Positions 10,413 to 22,567 of a stretch of 64,000 nt of DNA are shown piece after piece. This DNA comes from Peronospora farinosa (Eukaryota > Oomycota > Peronosporomycetes > Peronosporales > Peronosporaceae). The stretch covers positions 372,001 to 436,000 of the forward strand of contig CANTFK010000343.1 in assembly GCA_947646735.1 (NCBI GenBank). Reading direction: 5' to 3'. The first letter of the stretch is position 1, and every line of letters begins with the position of its first letter. The notes beneath the pieces are model-generated. The model was not told the origin of the DNA. It did not search any database and saw nothing but the letters and a program-made list of their open reading frames with translations. The position numbers and the translations under genes are program-made.

Positions 10413-11697
10413 CCAACACGGCAAACGAGAAACGACGGCGAGCAACTCCTGGCACCGTCCAACGTGTCGGTGTCTAACCATTTGCGAACATTTGTGGAGA
10501 GTCTTCGTGTCCGGAAGCAGTACGACTGCAGCGAAATTGAACGTTCGCGTGGCGATGGAGAAGTACTCGGAAAAAACGACCTCGGCTACTTATGCCGTAA
10601 GACAAGCTTCGCTAAATGAGTCTTGGATCGCATTCGTCCGCCTGTGGAACACCGAAACGTCTTTTGACGAGCTCGTACCGATACGCGAAGATCAACGTCG
10701 TCGTTATGGGCTCGCGGAGACTCGCGAGAGGGTATGTGAGCTGTCTTGGGCCGCGGACCGTCATTCATTCTTCGTCCACTGGCGAGAACGTTGTCATCAT
10801 TGTGAGCGCCATGGCTTAGCGCAACCGAAACGCACTCAGTGGATGTTCTTTTGTGGCGATTGTCCGTTTTCCGAGGAGGAGCGCACGTGGATTGGGAGGT
10901 ATGAGCGAGTTCGTGATGAACACCAACGAGCGCATGGGTGGACTCGATTAAACACGGATGTACGTAAAAACTCTGCACTGACCCAAAGAACTCTCCCTCG
11001 AACGACGGAGGTTCCAACATCGCGGCCTGCGCGGCGTTCTCAATCAGAAAGTCCTCTAATATCGCGAGCTGCTATGCGCTCGCGATCCCGCTAACCTCCC
11101 GGTCGTAGTCGCTCACGATATCCGGAACATCCGCGAGAAGTGTTGCGCGAGGTTCCTACGTATCGCTATTCGGGGGACAGCCGAGACAGCGAACGCGATA
11201 ATATCGTGTATCCGGAACGAGGTTTGTCTGAGCGCGGGCGGCGCCATGAACAGTCTGAGGCGGTTCACGATAATCCCGGTTTCTTTTTAGTAACTAACGT
11301 GGATTTCCAGCGCTGTCAACCAGCGATGGTGGACCGTCGCTCTGCAACGCATCGTGAGGCACCGGAGTCTAAAAGACCGGTGCCGACTCCTTTGGTCGCG
11401 GCGCATCTCCAGGAGGTTGATCGGCGGGTGACGCTCGTAGACCATGATGCGAGCCAAGCACGGGAGCTGTCTGAGGCTGCGGAGAGTCTCGCGGAGGAGG
11501 CTTCTTCTGCGATTGCTGGGTTCGCTCAGCAACCCAAGCGCTTGGAGCAGTCAAATGCTGCTCTTCGACGAGACAACGCGGAGTTGCGCGGGCTGCGCCA
11601 GCCCAATTCGCAAAGACCTCCGCGTTATCGGGGATCGCGTTATGCATCTGCATCGGATCAGTCGACGACGGGAGGACCGCCGGCCAGTAACGCTTGA
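10413..11697 (+). pseudogene. Antisense accessory ORF of Gypsy B2
   Basis: Plus-strand frames opposite and beyond the end of pol. The stretch 10,560-10,970 reads VAMEKYSEKTTSATYAVRQ, NESWIAFVRLWNTETSF and RERVCELSWAADRHSFFVHW. It then has two Cys pairs (CHHC, CGDC) like a zinc ribbon, and SEEERTWIGRYERV. After a stop near 11,092, a second open stretch (11,140-11,697) holds a clear heptad-like helix (SQARELSEAAESLAEEASS, then LRRDNAELRGLRQ). The Cys block aligns with that of Gypsy A. The coiled-coil part lies exactly antisense to the linker between the 'FYVGRLKRY' motif and the chromodomain of pol. The start is lost at the 10,412 junction. Function unknown. Confidence 0.6.
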
Positions 11698-14600
11698 GAC
11701 GACCGACGTAGAAAGTAGGGTGTAGACGCATCGACTAAGGGATGTCCAGCTCGTAGGAATCCCCATTCACCTTAATTACTTTGAATGGACCAATATGCCG
11801 TGGTGCTAGTTTCGGTGTGCCGAAATTTGTCACTGACGCGTCGGTTATGCTTGTCGTCGAAAGTAGAATCAAATCACCAACCTTGAAGTTCTCAAAGTTC
11901 TTGCGTCCGCGTTGGTCTGCGGACTCCTTCTGCTTGTCGACCGCAGCGGCAATGTCGTCGCGCACAAATCGCACGACAAATTGGCGATGTATCACAAATT
12001 TGTCGATCACAGTAGAGTCCGACGGACGGACTCCAGATGGAGACTGATCTGCGCTTGCCGGAGGAGAAATTGTTGTGACTTGGAACGCGTTTGCACCGCA
12101 TGTAGCGAGTCGGGTAATGTCTTTCTCGAGGGCGCTAGTGGCACCGAGACATTCGGTGTCCCTCCCCCAGCAAGAAAATAGAAGAATCGTTCAAACCAAG
12201 AAGAGCCGGGACGCGCGGATGGTGGGCGTGATCTACGAAAAAGGGAGTTAAACCAGTCGAAGCGTGAACACCGTTTTTTAACGCCAAATTCAGTCATGGG
12301 GAGGAACTCGCTCCATGACGAAAAATACTTGGCATAACTGCACAGAACTTCCTCCAACATGCGATTGACTCGCTCGGTCTGTCCATCCGTTTCAGGATGC
12401 GCAGTGGTAGACATCATCAGACGAGTCCCGATAATTTCGAACAAGCGAGACCATAATGTGGCCGTGAATCGAGGACCGTGGTCTGATACAATCGTGGCGG
12501 GCATGTCATGATGTTTGAAGACCATGTCTACGAAGAGATCCGCGGTGTCCTCGGCCGTGATGGAAGCAGCGACAGGTGGAAGATGCGCCATATTACTAAA
12601 CCTGTCCACGATATCTAGGATGCGTGTGCGCCCCTGCGCATCGGCTGGTAATCCAAAGAAGAAATCCATACTCACGGAATTTCAAAGGCTCGTGGATATC
12701 GGGGGAGGGCAAAGCGGGGCCTGTGCTGACGGGGTCGGCTTCACACACTGGCACACCTCACAGGACCGAGCACACTTGCGGACCCACTTATATATGTAAG
12801 GCCAATAGAAGTTCCGAGACTGCGCGAGGTACGTCTTCTCGCGACCCAGATGGCCACTGCTGGCGCTATCGTGGTGCTCGTGGAGAACACGGACACGAAG
12901 ATCGTCGTCGAGTGGGTCGAAGAAACGAGGAGTGTCAAACTGATCAGTTTAAAACATGAGCAACTTGCCATCGAAGGAGTACCGCACAGTGTGGGCGCGA
13001 GTGGAAGCTGAGAGCGAGCGCAATGCTTCGTTTGAGGGGTCGCTACAGTAGCGGACGATCGGTGAGTAAAACACATCACGTGAATACACCTCTGCGATGT
13101 CATCACGCAACGGGTTGACGGCGGACACAACCGTGATATTAGTTCCAAGCGTCGCACACGCGATGCAATCGTCGTCATTGGCGTCCGTCGTGGCCACAGC
13201 CGGTGTATCGTCGCGGGGATCATTGTCGGGTCTCCGCGATAAAGCATCTGCGATAATGTTTGTTGATACAGGCTTTTAAAGTACCACAAAGTTGTACTCA
13301 GTAGATAATGACAACCAACGCGCCATGCGCTGGCTGAGGTTTGAGCTCTTAGTCGCGGTCCGTAAGGACGCATGATCGGTGTAGATGATGAATGTCTGCT
13401 CTCCAATCAAATAAACGCGGAATTTTACGAGTGCGTAACGCATCGCTAGTAGCTTCTTATAGTGAATGGGGTAATTGCGCTCGGCAGGTTTTAACTGCCG
13501 AGATTGGTAACTCACCACACGTTCGTTACCAATTTCGTCATGCTTCATTAACGCACATCCTATTGCGAAGTCACTCGCATCGCAGAAAACTTGTAACGGG
13601 GTTTCATGATGAAGCAGCGCTAATATTGGAGCTATAGAGAGTCTCGTTTTGATCTCGTCAAATACTGACTGGTTCTCCTGGCGCCATACCCATATGGCGT
13701 CCTTCTTAAGCAGTTGTGACAGTGAGTAAATCACGGACGCGAAGTTCTTTGCGTATTGATGAAGGTAGTTTGCCAAGCCCAACCATTAACGGAACTTCTT
13801 CTGGTCGTTTGAACTGGCCAAAACAAACGAAACTGTTCCGGATCAGCGCGAAAACCCTTTGCGCTAACATAGCTGCTCAACACGGAAATATCAGGGCATA
13901 AAAGATGCATTTCTTCAGGTCTGCTAGGAGTTTTTTCTCTCGCCTCGCTTCAAACACCTTACGTAGGTGGCCAAGATGCACATCTAGGTCTGTTGCGCCC
14001 TCAGTGGCGCGACTGTGAACTAAGATATTGTCGAAGTAGCTCAGCGAAAAATCGCAAAATAGGGGAAGAACGTGAGATACCATATGGCTAAAAGTAGCAG
14101 GGGCATTTTTGAGCCCCTGCGGCATCACAAGCTACTCCCACAACATACCGCTAGGCGTGCTGACGGCGGTAAGCGGAACATCCTCAGGACGCATCACGAT
14201 TTGGTAAAAGCCGTCCGTCAGGTCTAAGGACGAGAAAATCGTGCTTCCTGACATGATATCTACAACCATGTCTTTTCGCGGAATTGGTGTCTGCGCTGGA
14301 ATTGTCGCGTCGTTAAATTTGTTAAAAGCGTGAACAATACGCCATCCACCTGTCGCCTTCTTGACACAGAAGGTGGGAATCGAGTGTGGTGATGTGCTCT
14401 CGCGCACGTGGCCAGCCTGACGACGCCCTTAAAAAAAGACGCCAATTGCTTCAACCTGTTCACGTGGCAACGGCCACTGACGTGTCACGTAGTGCTTCGA
14501 CCCAGGAACGAGATCTATAACGTGTGCACACCTCTGTCGGCGGGAAGAACTGCAGGAATGGTGTCAGGAAAGACATCAGAGAATTCGCGCGCGAGAGCGA

Positions 14601-14757
14601 GAACAGGGTTCATCGATGCATCGAGTTATTCCTACGATTGAGCCTCAAATAGCTCCTCGCAAGCGAACTTCGGTTCCATTCCTTTCGAGCGCTCATGATT
14701 TTGGAATGTCGGAGCTTGAACGACTACACATAGTTGTTCGATCTATCCCCCCTCAAG
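11090..14757 (-). pseudogene. pol of Gypsy B2
   Basis: Minus-strand blocks: RT fingers 14,407-14,132 (PTFCVKKATGGWRIVHAFN, TIFSSLDLTDGFYQIVM, STPSGMLWE). RT palm 14,128-13,877 (VMPQGLKNAPATFSHM), with the catalytic box read as YFDN instead of YFDD. RNase H 13,782-13,276 (FCDASDFAIGCALM, YTDHASLRTAT). Spacer 13,197-12,949. Integrase 12,948-12,007 (EHHDSASSGHLG, CEVCQCVKP, VSMDFFFGLP, VSDHGPRFTATLW, ETDGQTERVNRMLEE), in which D, D and E can all be seen. C-terminal barrel 12,010-11,735. LHPTFYVGRLKRYW at about 11,700. Chromodomain tail with EPRATLLADVPDI near 11,110-11,160. Several stops and frameshifts. Confidence 0.85.
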
Positions 14758-14770
14758 TCACTCAGTATCT

Positions 14771-16107
14771 CTTCCCAAGTAAGTTCGGCAGCTGCGTGAT
14801 TCCAGACGCATCGCGAGGCGGACTTGCGACTTGCGACGGATGGCTGGATGGATCAACACCAGTCATGTTAACGACATTAATGGTCTCAAGAAGCGGAGTC
14901 GGCGGGGAAGAGCTCGACGGCACAATGAAGTGATGACGCGCACGGCACCGTCTACGTCGTCGCGACACAGAAACACAAACCGGATAATCAACTGGTCGTA
15001 CGGAAGCCGCTGCTTCCGCGTAACTCGCCGGAGGCCCCTGCCTCAGCGTGGTATCCTCAACGTGGACGGAAACGGGTGCCACTTCACGCTCGTGACGTAC
15101 CGGAAGCCTCTGCTTCGGTAACGGTTTTGGAAGATTTTGCATGCGCGGAATCGCTGCTCGACCGTGCGACACCCGAAGCCACTGCTGCGGGTTAAATTCT
15201 TGACTCAGGAACCGCTGTTCGACTGAGGAGGAGCACGTTGCATAGTTGTACACCATTCATCGCACACTCGGGGGGTAGGATGAGTCGTGGGATCGGGATC
15301 CACGACGGAAACATGCTGCCACGTACTGGCAGGGCAATCAAGGACTGCGAGTACCGCTTTAACATCGATGTCACGTGGCTGGACAGTACGGTTCAGCCAA
15401 TCAATGTCGGTTCGATGCCGCGCAAGCCACGGCATCTCAAAAATACAGTCAAAGGATCCACTCGAGTCAATAGCCTGAAATTCATCACTACTGGTAAAAG
15501 TATCGAACCGGTAAGGGAACACCACCGAATGTTTCAGGTGCGTGCGAGGCTTTCCGTCTGCATACTTAACGACCATCTCCCCAGGAGACTCACGGACATG
15601 CAGCCGTTAGGGGGGGATCGACATACTGTCGGCGCGGAAAAAATCGTTCGTCGCGCCGGAGTCCAGCAAAGCGCGATGTAACGCGACGCACTGTCGACGC
15701 GAACACTGAGCACAATCAAACGAGGATCATTGCATGACGTGGTGGCATTCAGCTGCGCATAATTCACAGCGGTAATAGGAGAACGTGTCACCACCGTAGG
15801 CACGTTCTTCCGTCTTTGCCCAGTAGGACGCCCCGCGCCTACTGGTTCTCGCCGTTTTTTGGCTGCCCGGTGAGGGAGACGGAGACGCCAGACTCGGCGA
15901 CAGCGATCAATGGTGCAGGCGCGCGGCAGAAGGCTGCGCGATGACCAGGCTTACGACAGCGGAAGAAGACCAGACCAGGTTCTTCGCTGTTGCAGGCTTT
16001 CTAGAACTGTGACTGGAAGCACGCCTATGACCTGCAGCTGGCCCGATTGCATCGATCTCTATTGGTTCAGGCTCCTGAGCGGCGCGTAGAGTGGTTACCA
16101 AACGCAT
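14771..16107 (-). pseudogene. gag knuckle and protease region of Gypsy B2
   Basis: Same blocks as in the left arm. MRLVTTLRAAQEPEPIEIDAI is at 16,107-16,040. A damaged zinc-knuckle region and the protease region follow at about 15,534-15,803. MVVKYADGKPRTH and IDWLNRTVQPRDIDVKAVLAV follow at 15,576-15,205. A Pro/Ser-rich stretch leads to the RT start at 14,760. Frames are broken by several indels. Left and right arm copies share these lesions, so decay came before the duplication. Confidence 0.75.
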
Positions 16108-16281
16108 GAAAACCTTTCAGCTACAGCTCTCTCCTCCTATTGGCTGATAATGAGACTGATTCTCACTTACCTGCGATTAGAATTACGAATGGCCTCACCC
16201 GCTATCTCGATTGTAGCATATAAAGACTTATGTAACATACAATCAAGTATTGCTAGTTGTGTAACGTTTACACCCCATCAC

Positions 16282-16619
16282 TGTAATGGGCCTCATTACA
16301 CACACAACATTGACATAAATGAACAATTACATATGTAGGCAGGTGCCGCGCCCAAATAGCGGGCGCAGCGTGGCCATTTTTTATTGGTTTATGTATTAAG
16401 GCCTAAAGTTCCAATATGGACCGATGATAAATTAACCTGAAAATGTGTGGTTCCCGAAAGGCGGGAACACTGTCGTATTTGCTACAACATAATAATCTTC
16501 GCACGAGTTAAAAAACAAATATAAAAATAAGAATAAAATTACTTAATACATATACTTAGGCTTAAGTCTCCCCCAAACGCACATGTGAGCTAGTGACGTT
16601 ACGTTCTAGCCTTATTCCA
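16282..16619 (+). repeat. 5' LTR of Gypsy A2
   Basis: TGTAATGGG ... TTATTCCA, followed two bases later by the primer binding site. Contains the blocks GGTTCCCGAAAGGCGGGAA and TCGTATTTGCTACAAC, shared with the other A LTRs. Confidence 0.85.
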
Positions 16620-16621
16620 CC

Positions 16622-16644
16622 TGGTAGCACTTAGTAGTCCTTCC
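16622..16644 (+). other. Primer binding site of Gypsy A2
   Basis: TGGTAGCACTTAGTAG follows the LTR after two bases. Its first eight bases fit the 3' end of initiator Met-tRNA. Same block as in the A1, C1, C2 and 44.9 kb elements. Confidence 0.75.
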
Positions 16645-16660
16645 TTTTTCCGAGTTTGGG

Positions 16661-18006
16661 ATGAGTGAATCTTCGTACTTTGACGCTCCCGTATTTGTCT
16701 GGAGCACGCGACCTTCCCCCATCTCACTGGTGTTGAGTGGGATGCGCTTAATCACCTCGCGGCGATATCAGGAGAGGAAATCGTCGCGTAGCTGATGAGA
16801 TCAGCGACCCCTGATGCGCAACGTCTCGCCATACATGAGTTTATGGCACGTGAGCTCGCCGAATCCAAACGGAGAAGTTTAACTCCCTCGCAATCTTCAC
16901 GGAATAAAGCCGTGAAGATAGAAAAATCTTCCTACTCAGGAGAAGTTAAAGATCGGTTGTCGCTGAATCGATAGTTCCAAGAAGTCGACATCGCCATCGT
17001 CTTGAGGTTTCTCGAGGCGCCCCAAGAAAAGGTCAACTTCCTTCTTTCCCGCCCCACCGGGAACGTCAAGGAATGGGCTTTTTGGTAAGCTCGTTGTAAA
17101 CGAGCACGCGTTCCCCATCCTAGACACCATGCAGGACGATCTTCGTATTGCCCTCGAGCCACCGCAAGAGGAAAAGTTGGTGCGCTCAAGGTTTTGTCTA
17201 TGCGACAGGGTAAAGTGGCGATGCGCGACTACGTGCAGATGGCTCGGCATCTGACGTCGTGTATTATCACGTATCCTATGAACATGTAAACGTAGGTGAA
17301 TGGCTTTGTGGATGGTATGCGTGAAGGTCAGACCCGCTTATCGCTCGAGTGCGCGTAGCTTGCCACATTGGAGGAGGCATTTGCCATTGCCCTCCGCGAG
17401 GATTTAAGGGTCACCAAGGCCTACGCCAATACCTCAATTGTTACCGTTCCCCGGCCTTCTGGTCCGGAACCTATGAAGATCGACGTGATTGAGTCGTCAG
17501 ATGACCGACGACGTGTTACTACAACTAAGGGTGACTCTCGCACCGGGCGTCGCATGGTTTGCTTTCATTGTCGAAAGACAGGGCATCGCGTGGCTGAGTG
17601 CCGCGCGTCGGCGCCGATATTGTCGCATAGAGTGGATGCCCATCATGAGGGTGCTGTACCGGCCGCGCATCCAAAAACGGTCGGGACCAGTAAATGCAGG
17701 GAGCCCTACTGGTTGAAATGGAGGTCCGGGTCTCCCGTGGAAGCTCAACCTTCCAGTCCTCCTGCACAGCGCGTACGATTAAATGCCACCACTACGAGTG
17801 GTGGTTCATGTCTGATTATTGTCAGTTTACATGTCGTCGGTGTCCGGCGACCTCTACGAGCACTCCTGGACTCAGAAGGGACGAACAGGCTCGCTTGCAA
17901 TTTTTTTTCGATGCTGCCTCCCAGCATCCAGGTCCGTGAGGGACTTGGCCAAGTCGTCGTCAAGTTGGCTGACGGAAAACCACACGCGTATCGCGGCGCG
18001 AAGTAG
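16661..18006 (+). pseudogene. gag and protease of Gypsy A2
   Basis: Starts at the ATG 17 bp after the primer site (MSESSYFDAPVF). It has capsid blocks, then EEAFAIALREDLRVTKAY and the zinc knuckle CFHCRKTGHRVAEC (about 17,560-17,600). The protease motif is altered to DSEGTN near 17,870, so the catalytic DSGA signature is lost. The frame runs open from 17,368 to 18,006 but is broken before that by stops. Identical lesions occur in A1. Confidence 0.8.
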
Positions 18007-21000
18007 ACGTTTGACGATTTTCGCAGTAATGATGATTTCTTGGTGATCGCGATGAATTATGCATTCGATTGCATACTGAACATACCATGGTTGGAACGTT
18101 ATAAGCCCCATATCGACTAGCTAGCCAAATCAGTGAGACGTCAACGCAAGTTCGACGTCAGTGAAGTATTTACCCATCTTTTGGTGTCGCCAAGTGACTG
18201 GCCCAGTGTCACAGTCGTGGATCGTGATTCCACGACACAGGCGGTGCACAGAGCGAGAAATCGTCCTCTCGGTACAGCTTGTGCTGTTCTTCGAGACACA
18301 AGTGACAGTGACTCCTCGCTCCACAGCGAGGATATCGACGAGGACAACGCGGTCGAATAGGGGTTCCCGCGTATCATTAATGCGATTGAACAGGGGTTTC
18401 CGCAGTCGCGCTAAGAGCAACTCAGCGAAGTCCAAGTTCGCTTTCAACACCTGAAGCAAGTGTTTCAAGTTATGCGGGACAACAAGTTTTATGCGAATCT
18501 CAAGAAGCGTGTCTTTTGTGCACCGGATATTCCGGTGTTGGGTTGCTATTTGAGTAAATCGGGAGTTCGAGCTGATCCAGAGAAGGTGTCGCCCATCTGT
18601 TCGTGGTCTACACCCAAGAACCCTACGGAGCTGCGCCAGTGGCTCGGCTTGGCTAATTTCTTGCATAAGTACACAAAGGATTATGCTGGTTCTATACAGC
18701 CTTTTCGTCACTCTCGAAGAAAGACACCACGTGTTCGTGGCGTCCCGAGCACCAAGTATCTTTTGAAGCAGTAAAGAAGAACCTGGCGTTAGCGCTCGTT
18801 CTGGTCCTATCAGACGACTCCAAGCCGTTCCACGTGGTATGCGATGCCAGTGATTTTGCAATCGGTTGTGCCCTCATGCAATTTGATGATGAGGGCCGTG
18901 AACGAGTAGTGAGCTATTAGTTGCGACAGATGAAGCCAGCTGAGAACCACTATCCGGTTCACGACAAGGAGTTATTATCTATGCGCTACGCACTCATCAA
19001 GTTTCGCGTGCATCTCCTTTGTGCGCACGTTTGCTCTGTATACCGACCATGCATCGCTGCGCATAGCGATGAAGAGCCCACACCTGTCCCAAAGGATGGA
19101 ACGATGGCTCTCATTCTTCTCTGAGTACAACTTTTTCGTAAGTTATAAGCCAGGAAAGAACAATATTCTCGCCGCCGCTCTGTCACTACGCCCCGACTAC
19201 GATCCTCAGACTGCTCTGAGTCGTCAGGCGACTGATGACGAGGATGATGATGATCGATGTGTGTATCGCTGAACCTAACTCGGGTCACATCCGAGCTGTG
19301 TTTATTTGATGAGATCGTTAAAGCGTACAAGAACGATTCAGATTATGCTGACATTATCGGTTATCTGCGTGCTCCCAGCAATGTTGTACTGGGAGCTTAT
19401 CCCGAACCAAGCGTGATCATATTCATCAGTACAGCTTGAAATAGGATTTGCATCTGTAAAATATCGATCAATTCGATGCTCCTCGCACAGTGATCGTTAA
19501 CAACATGGATTTGCGTGCAAGAATCATCCACAAGTATGACGATGCCTCTTCTAGCAGGCCGCGAAAAGACTTTCGCGGCTGTGTCTCGAGACTTCTTCTG
19601 GCCCCACATGTATAAGTGGGTACGCAACTGGATTCGAACGTGCGAAATCTGCCAGTGTGTGAAGCCATCTCCATCTTCGCATGCTCCCTTGCAATCGTTG
19701 CCGATTGCAGCCGAGGCCTGGCGATCAGTTTCAATGGACTTCATCTTCGGACTTGTGCCCGATAGTCAAGCTCGAACGAACATACTGGTTTTTGTTGACA
19801 GATTCAGCAAGATGACACATCCAGTGCCTGTTAACGCTAAGATCACCGTGGCAGAGACCGCGGCGCACTTTATTGACGCGGTGTTTCATCATCATGGCCT
19901 GCCAGAAAACATTGTTTCGGACCGTGATCCACAATTCACGTCCGCATTTTGGACGTCACTGTTCGAGCTCCTTGGGACAAAACTGCTGATGTCGACTGCG
20001 ACCCATACGAAAACGGATGGGCAAAGTGAGCGCGTGAACCGGGACCTCGAAGACGTTGTTCGAAGTTACGCTACGCCATTCACAAGATGGATTGCATTTT
20101 ACCACTCGCTGAGCTTGCACTCAACAATGCCGTACACGCGTCAACAAGGTTAACGCCATTTTTGTGAATACGACACACCACCCTTGAGTTCCTACTCTTC
20201 TTGCCGTGGGGCGACCCACGGCACCTTGTAGATCCGCTTTAGGGGGATAACGGTGCTCAACAAGGACCGTTTGCTCGCGCCTAGGTTAGTAACCGCTGAA
20301 TCCCTTAGACCTTCGGTCGACAGCAACACACGATCACCTTTTTCGCTTATACTAATGTTTTTATTGCCATATTTATCAGCATTCTATTTCTGCTTGTCCA
20401 CTGCATACTGAAGTGCGTCGCGTTACACGCGACGCACTTCAGTATGGTGTTGGCTTGACGTTAAAGTTTAAAATCTGACACAATCATGTCATAAATTGGT
20501 CGCTCCTACTCAATCGGCGCGTAGTTGGTAGTAGGTGCACGCTTACCAGAAGACGGGTCAGCCAATGTCTGCGCTGTCCATTGAACTGACGGCGACACCA
20601 CGTCGCGTGGAGTAGAAGCAACAGTCTTCGCCTTAGATAAGGTTACTACATTTGAACATAAAAGACCGTGAGCTTCACTCTCTCGCCACGATTCATCGGT
20701 TCATTCAAGGTTCCGAAGGCGATCGGTGATCTTACACACTGGACGTTCCCTCTTCGTTGCGACTTCACCCGACGCTCTACGTCGGGCGGCCGGAAGAATA
20801 TCGACCGACCACGCTTCTCGAGCTGGTTTCGAGGGGTTTGTAGGTCTATCGGCCTTCCTGTCGTGCTTGACGCGCTGATGACATCGCGTACGGTTGCGGT
20901 TTGTCTGTGCATGACCAAGACCCTGGGGTTCCAGAACCCGCTTCCGTTCGAATAGTTCACGGTTCGAATGCCGAATTTGCGTTCGCGGTCTTCTCCGCCT

Positions 21001-21400
21001 GTGCAGCACGCTCAAGGGCAGCCTCAGCTTCCAGATGAGCATCGGCTACCTTTTTTACAGCCTGATCATCATAGTCCTGGACAACCAGGACGCCAGCATT
21101 ACAATCGCGAGGGCCGACTGCCGCTTGGGGATACGGAAGGCCAGGTACGCTGGATTGTGAATCGTATTGTGGCCACGAAGACCCTCCTCGTTCAGTGAGT
21201 GATCCAGTCGGCTCATGGGAAGCGCGCGGTTCTATTCGCGCGCAAGTATTTTATACGCTGGCTTGGGTTTTTACCCGATGAGGATTCTTGCGATTCTCGC
21301 TCCTTGATTCTTCGTGACGTTCCAGATGTTATTCAATCATACGAGCCCATGAAGTCGGGCTACTCCGATGCGTGCGCGAATGCTCTCGTGATAAACGATA
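18007..21400 (+). pseudogene. pol remains of Gypsy A2
   Basis: Mirror of the A1 pol. Blocks: AMNYAFDCILNIPWLERYKP (end of protease region). Then a jump at about 18,360-18,430 where the RT palm should be. RT thumb 18,460-18,774. RNase H 18,830-19,200 with CDASDFAIGCALM. Integrase 19,515-20,153 with CEICQCVKP, MDFIFGL, DRDPQFTS and DGQSERVN. An inverted piece at about 20,267-20,640. Barrel 20,668-20,800 (LSPRFIGSFKV). Chromodomain-like tail 21,240-21,360 (IRWLGFLPDED, LRDVPDVIQSYE). Confidence 0.85.
20404..20446. repeat. Perfect 43-bp palindrome, copy in A2
   Basis: Same 20-base stems and 3-base loop as at 4736-4778. It was therefore present before the arms were duplicated. Confidence 0.9.
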
Positions 21401-22108
21401 ACGGTGGGGCGACTTACGCCGTCGTGAACGAGAACGTCGTGGTGATATATATCACCACGACCACGAGACGAGAACCTCGTAGCATGATAAACAGGCGGAC
21501 GTGTCGCTGTCATGCGCTGATCATTCAGCGGAGATCGACTTTGCTGTCGCGAGTGGTGTGACCAGCGAGGTGCACCACGAAAGATTGCGGTTCTCCGTTC
21601 GCTCAAACTTCTCGCATACTTCGCTATACAACTTCGTTCGCGTTCACTTAGTTGACACTCAGCGATTTGTCGTTGCCAGTCATCGTGAGATGGATGTAGC
21701 ATTGAGTCGCAAAATTGGCATCCTTTGTTGACATGAACGAAGCAGATGCGAGCCTCATTCCAAGCAATATCACACACCGTTTCGAGTAGCGCGCCTATGG
21801 AGTGATCGGCGCGAAGTTACTCTCGATTGGCGAGCCACAGTTGGAAGCTGCTTACATCCTAGATCATCCCATTCCAACGTTGGATGAAGGCGCACCAAGA
21901 ACATTGCAGGGCCTCGTATCCGAACTCATCAAGACTCTTTCCACGCAGCTTTCGAAAATGCCGAAAGTAGTCCTGCATCATTTTCAGTGAGTCTGGAGCG
22001 CGAGCTTAGGACAAGTATACAGTGTTCAAGGTATGAGTTGTCGCGCCATTAAGCTAATAGTTGCAATCCCGCTGATGGTGCAGTGTTGGATGTCGCGTGG
22101 TCGGACAT
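20900..22108 (-). pseudogene. Antisense accessory ORF of Gypsy A2
   Basis: The minus-strand ATG at 22108 (ATGTCCGACCACGCGACATC) is 78 bp inside the 3' LTR, as in A1. A stop follows within about 20 codons. The Cys block is open at 21,777-21,560 (VCDIAWNEARICFVHV, CQFCDSMLHPSHDDW, SERERSCIAKYARSLSER). The Ala/Glu-rich helix lies opposite pol near 20,990-21,090. Bases here beyond 21,240 differ from A1, yet the protein-level Cys block is kept recognisable in both. Broken; function unknown. Confidence 0.55.
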
Positions 22109-22186
22109 CGCTTTTTCGTTTTTAAAGTTTGAATTTCGACAGTTGAGCACTCACGGTTGGTAAGTGCTGTCTTGAGGAGGGGGTGA

Positions 22187-22567
22187 TGAAATGGGCCACA
22201 TTACATACATAAAATTGACATAAATGAACAATTGTATATGTATGCAGGTGCTGTGCTTGAATAGCAGGCACAGCGTAACAAATTATTATTGGGTATTTAT
22301 TGGAGCCTAAAGACCCAATATGGACCAATGATAAATAATCCTGTAAATGTGTGGTTCCCGAAAGGCGGGAATACTGTCGTATTTGCTACAACACAATAAT
22401 CTTCGCACGAATTATAAAACAAATATAAAAAGAAGAATAAAATTACTTACGAATTAGAAACAAAAATAAAAATATGAGGTAAAATTACTTTATACTTAAT
22501 AATTGGGCTTAAGTCTTCCTCAAACGCACGTAAGTGCTAGTGACGTTACGCTCTAGTCCCCGTTACA
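22187..22567 (+). repeat. 3' LTR of Gypsy A2
   Basis: TGAAATGGG ... CCGTTACA. Longer than the 5' LTR by an A/T-rich insertion of about 40 bp near 22,450-22,490 that looks like a local duplication. Confidence 0.85.

Larger units (their letters stand above)
10413..16281 (-). mobile_element. Gypsy element B2 (spacer plus part of right arm)
   Basis: A Gypsy element on the minus strand running from gag/protease (16,107-14,771, inside the right arm) without a break into RT, RNase H, integrase and chromodomain (14,757-11,090), then a 3' region with an antisense frame. Its 5' part is cut at the A2 insertion or just before it. Its 3' LTR is missing because the left arm joins at about 10,412. Continuity at 14,760-14,775 agrees with the third copy at 47,080-47,180, so the right-hand junction is the natural one and the left-hand one (10,412) is the rearranged one. 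Confidence 0.85.
14760..21240 (-). repeat. Right arm of the near-identical long inverted repeat
   Basis: Mirror of 3955-10412. This arm looks like the donor. It continues naturally into Gypsy B2 pol on its inner side, and its element A2 is flanked by a matching short duplication (tcac on both sides), which A1 lacks. Confidence 0.85.
16282..22567 (+). mobile_element. Gypsy element A2 (right arm copy, defective)
   Basis: Plus-strand twin of A1: 5' LTR 16282-16619, primer site 16622-16644, gag/protease 16661-18006, pol remains 18007-21400, antisense frame 22108-20900, 3' LTR 22187-22567. The five bases before (atcac) and after (gtcac) agree in four positions, which suggests the two sides of one insertion. 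The two LTRs of this copy differ greatly, so it is old. RT core missing; not functional. Confidence 0.9.
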
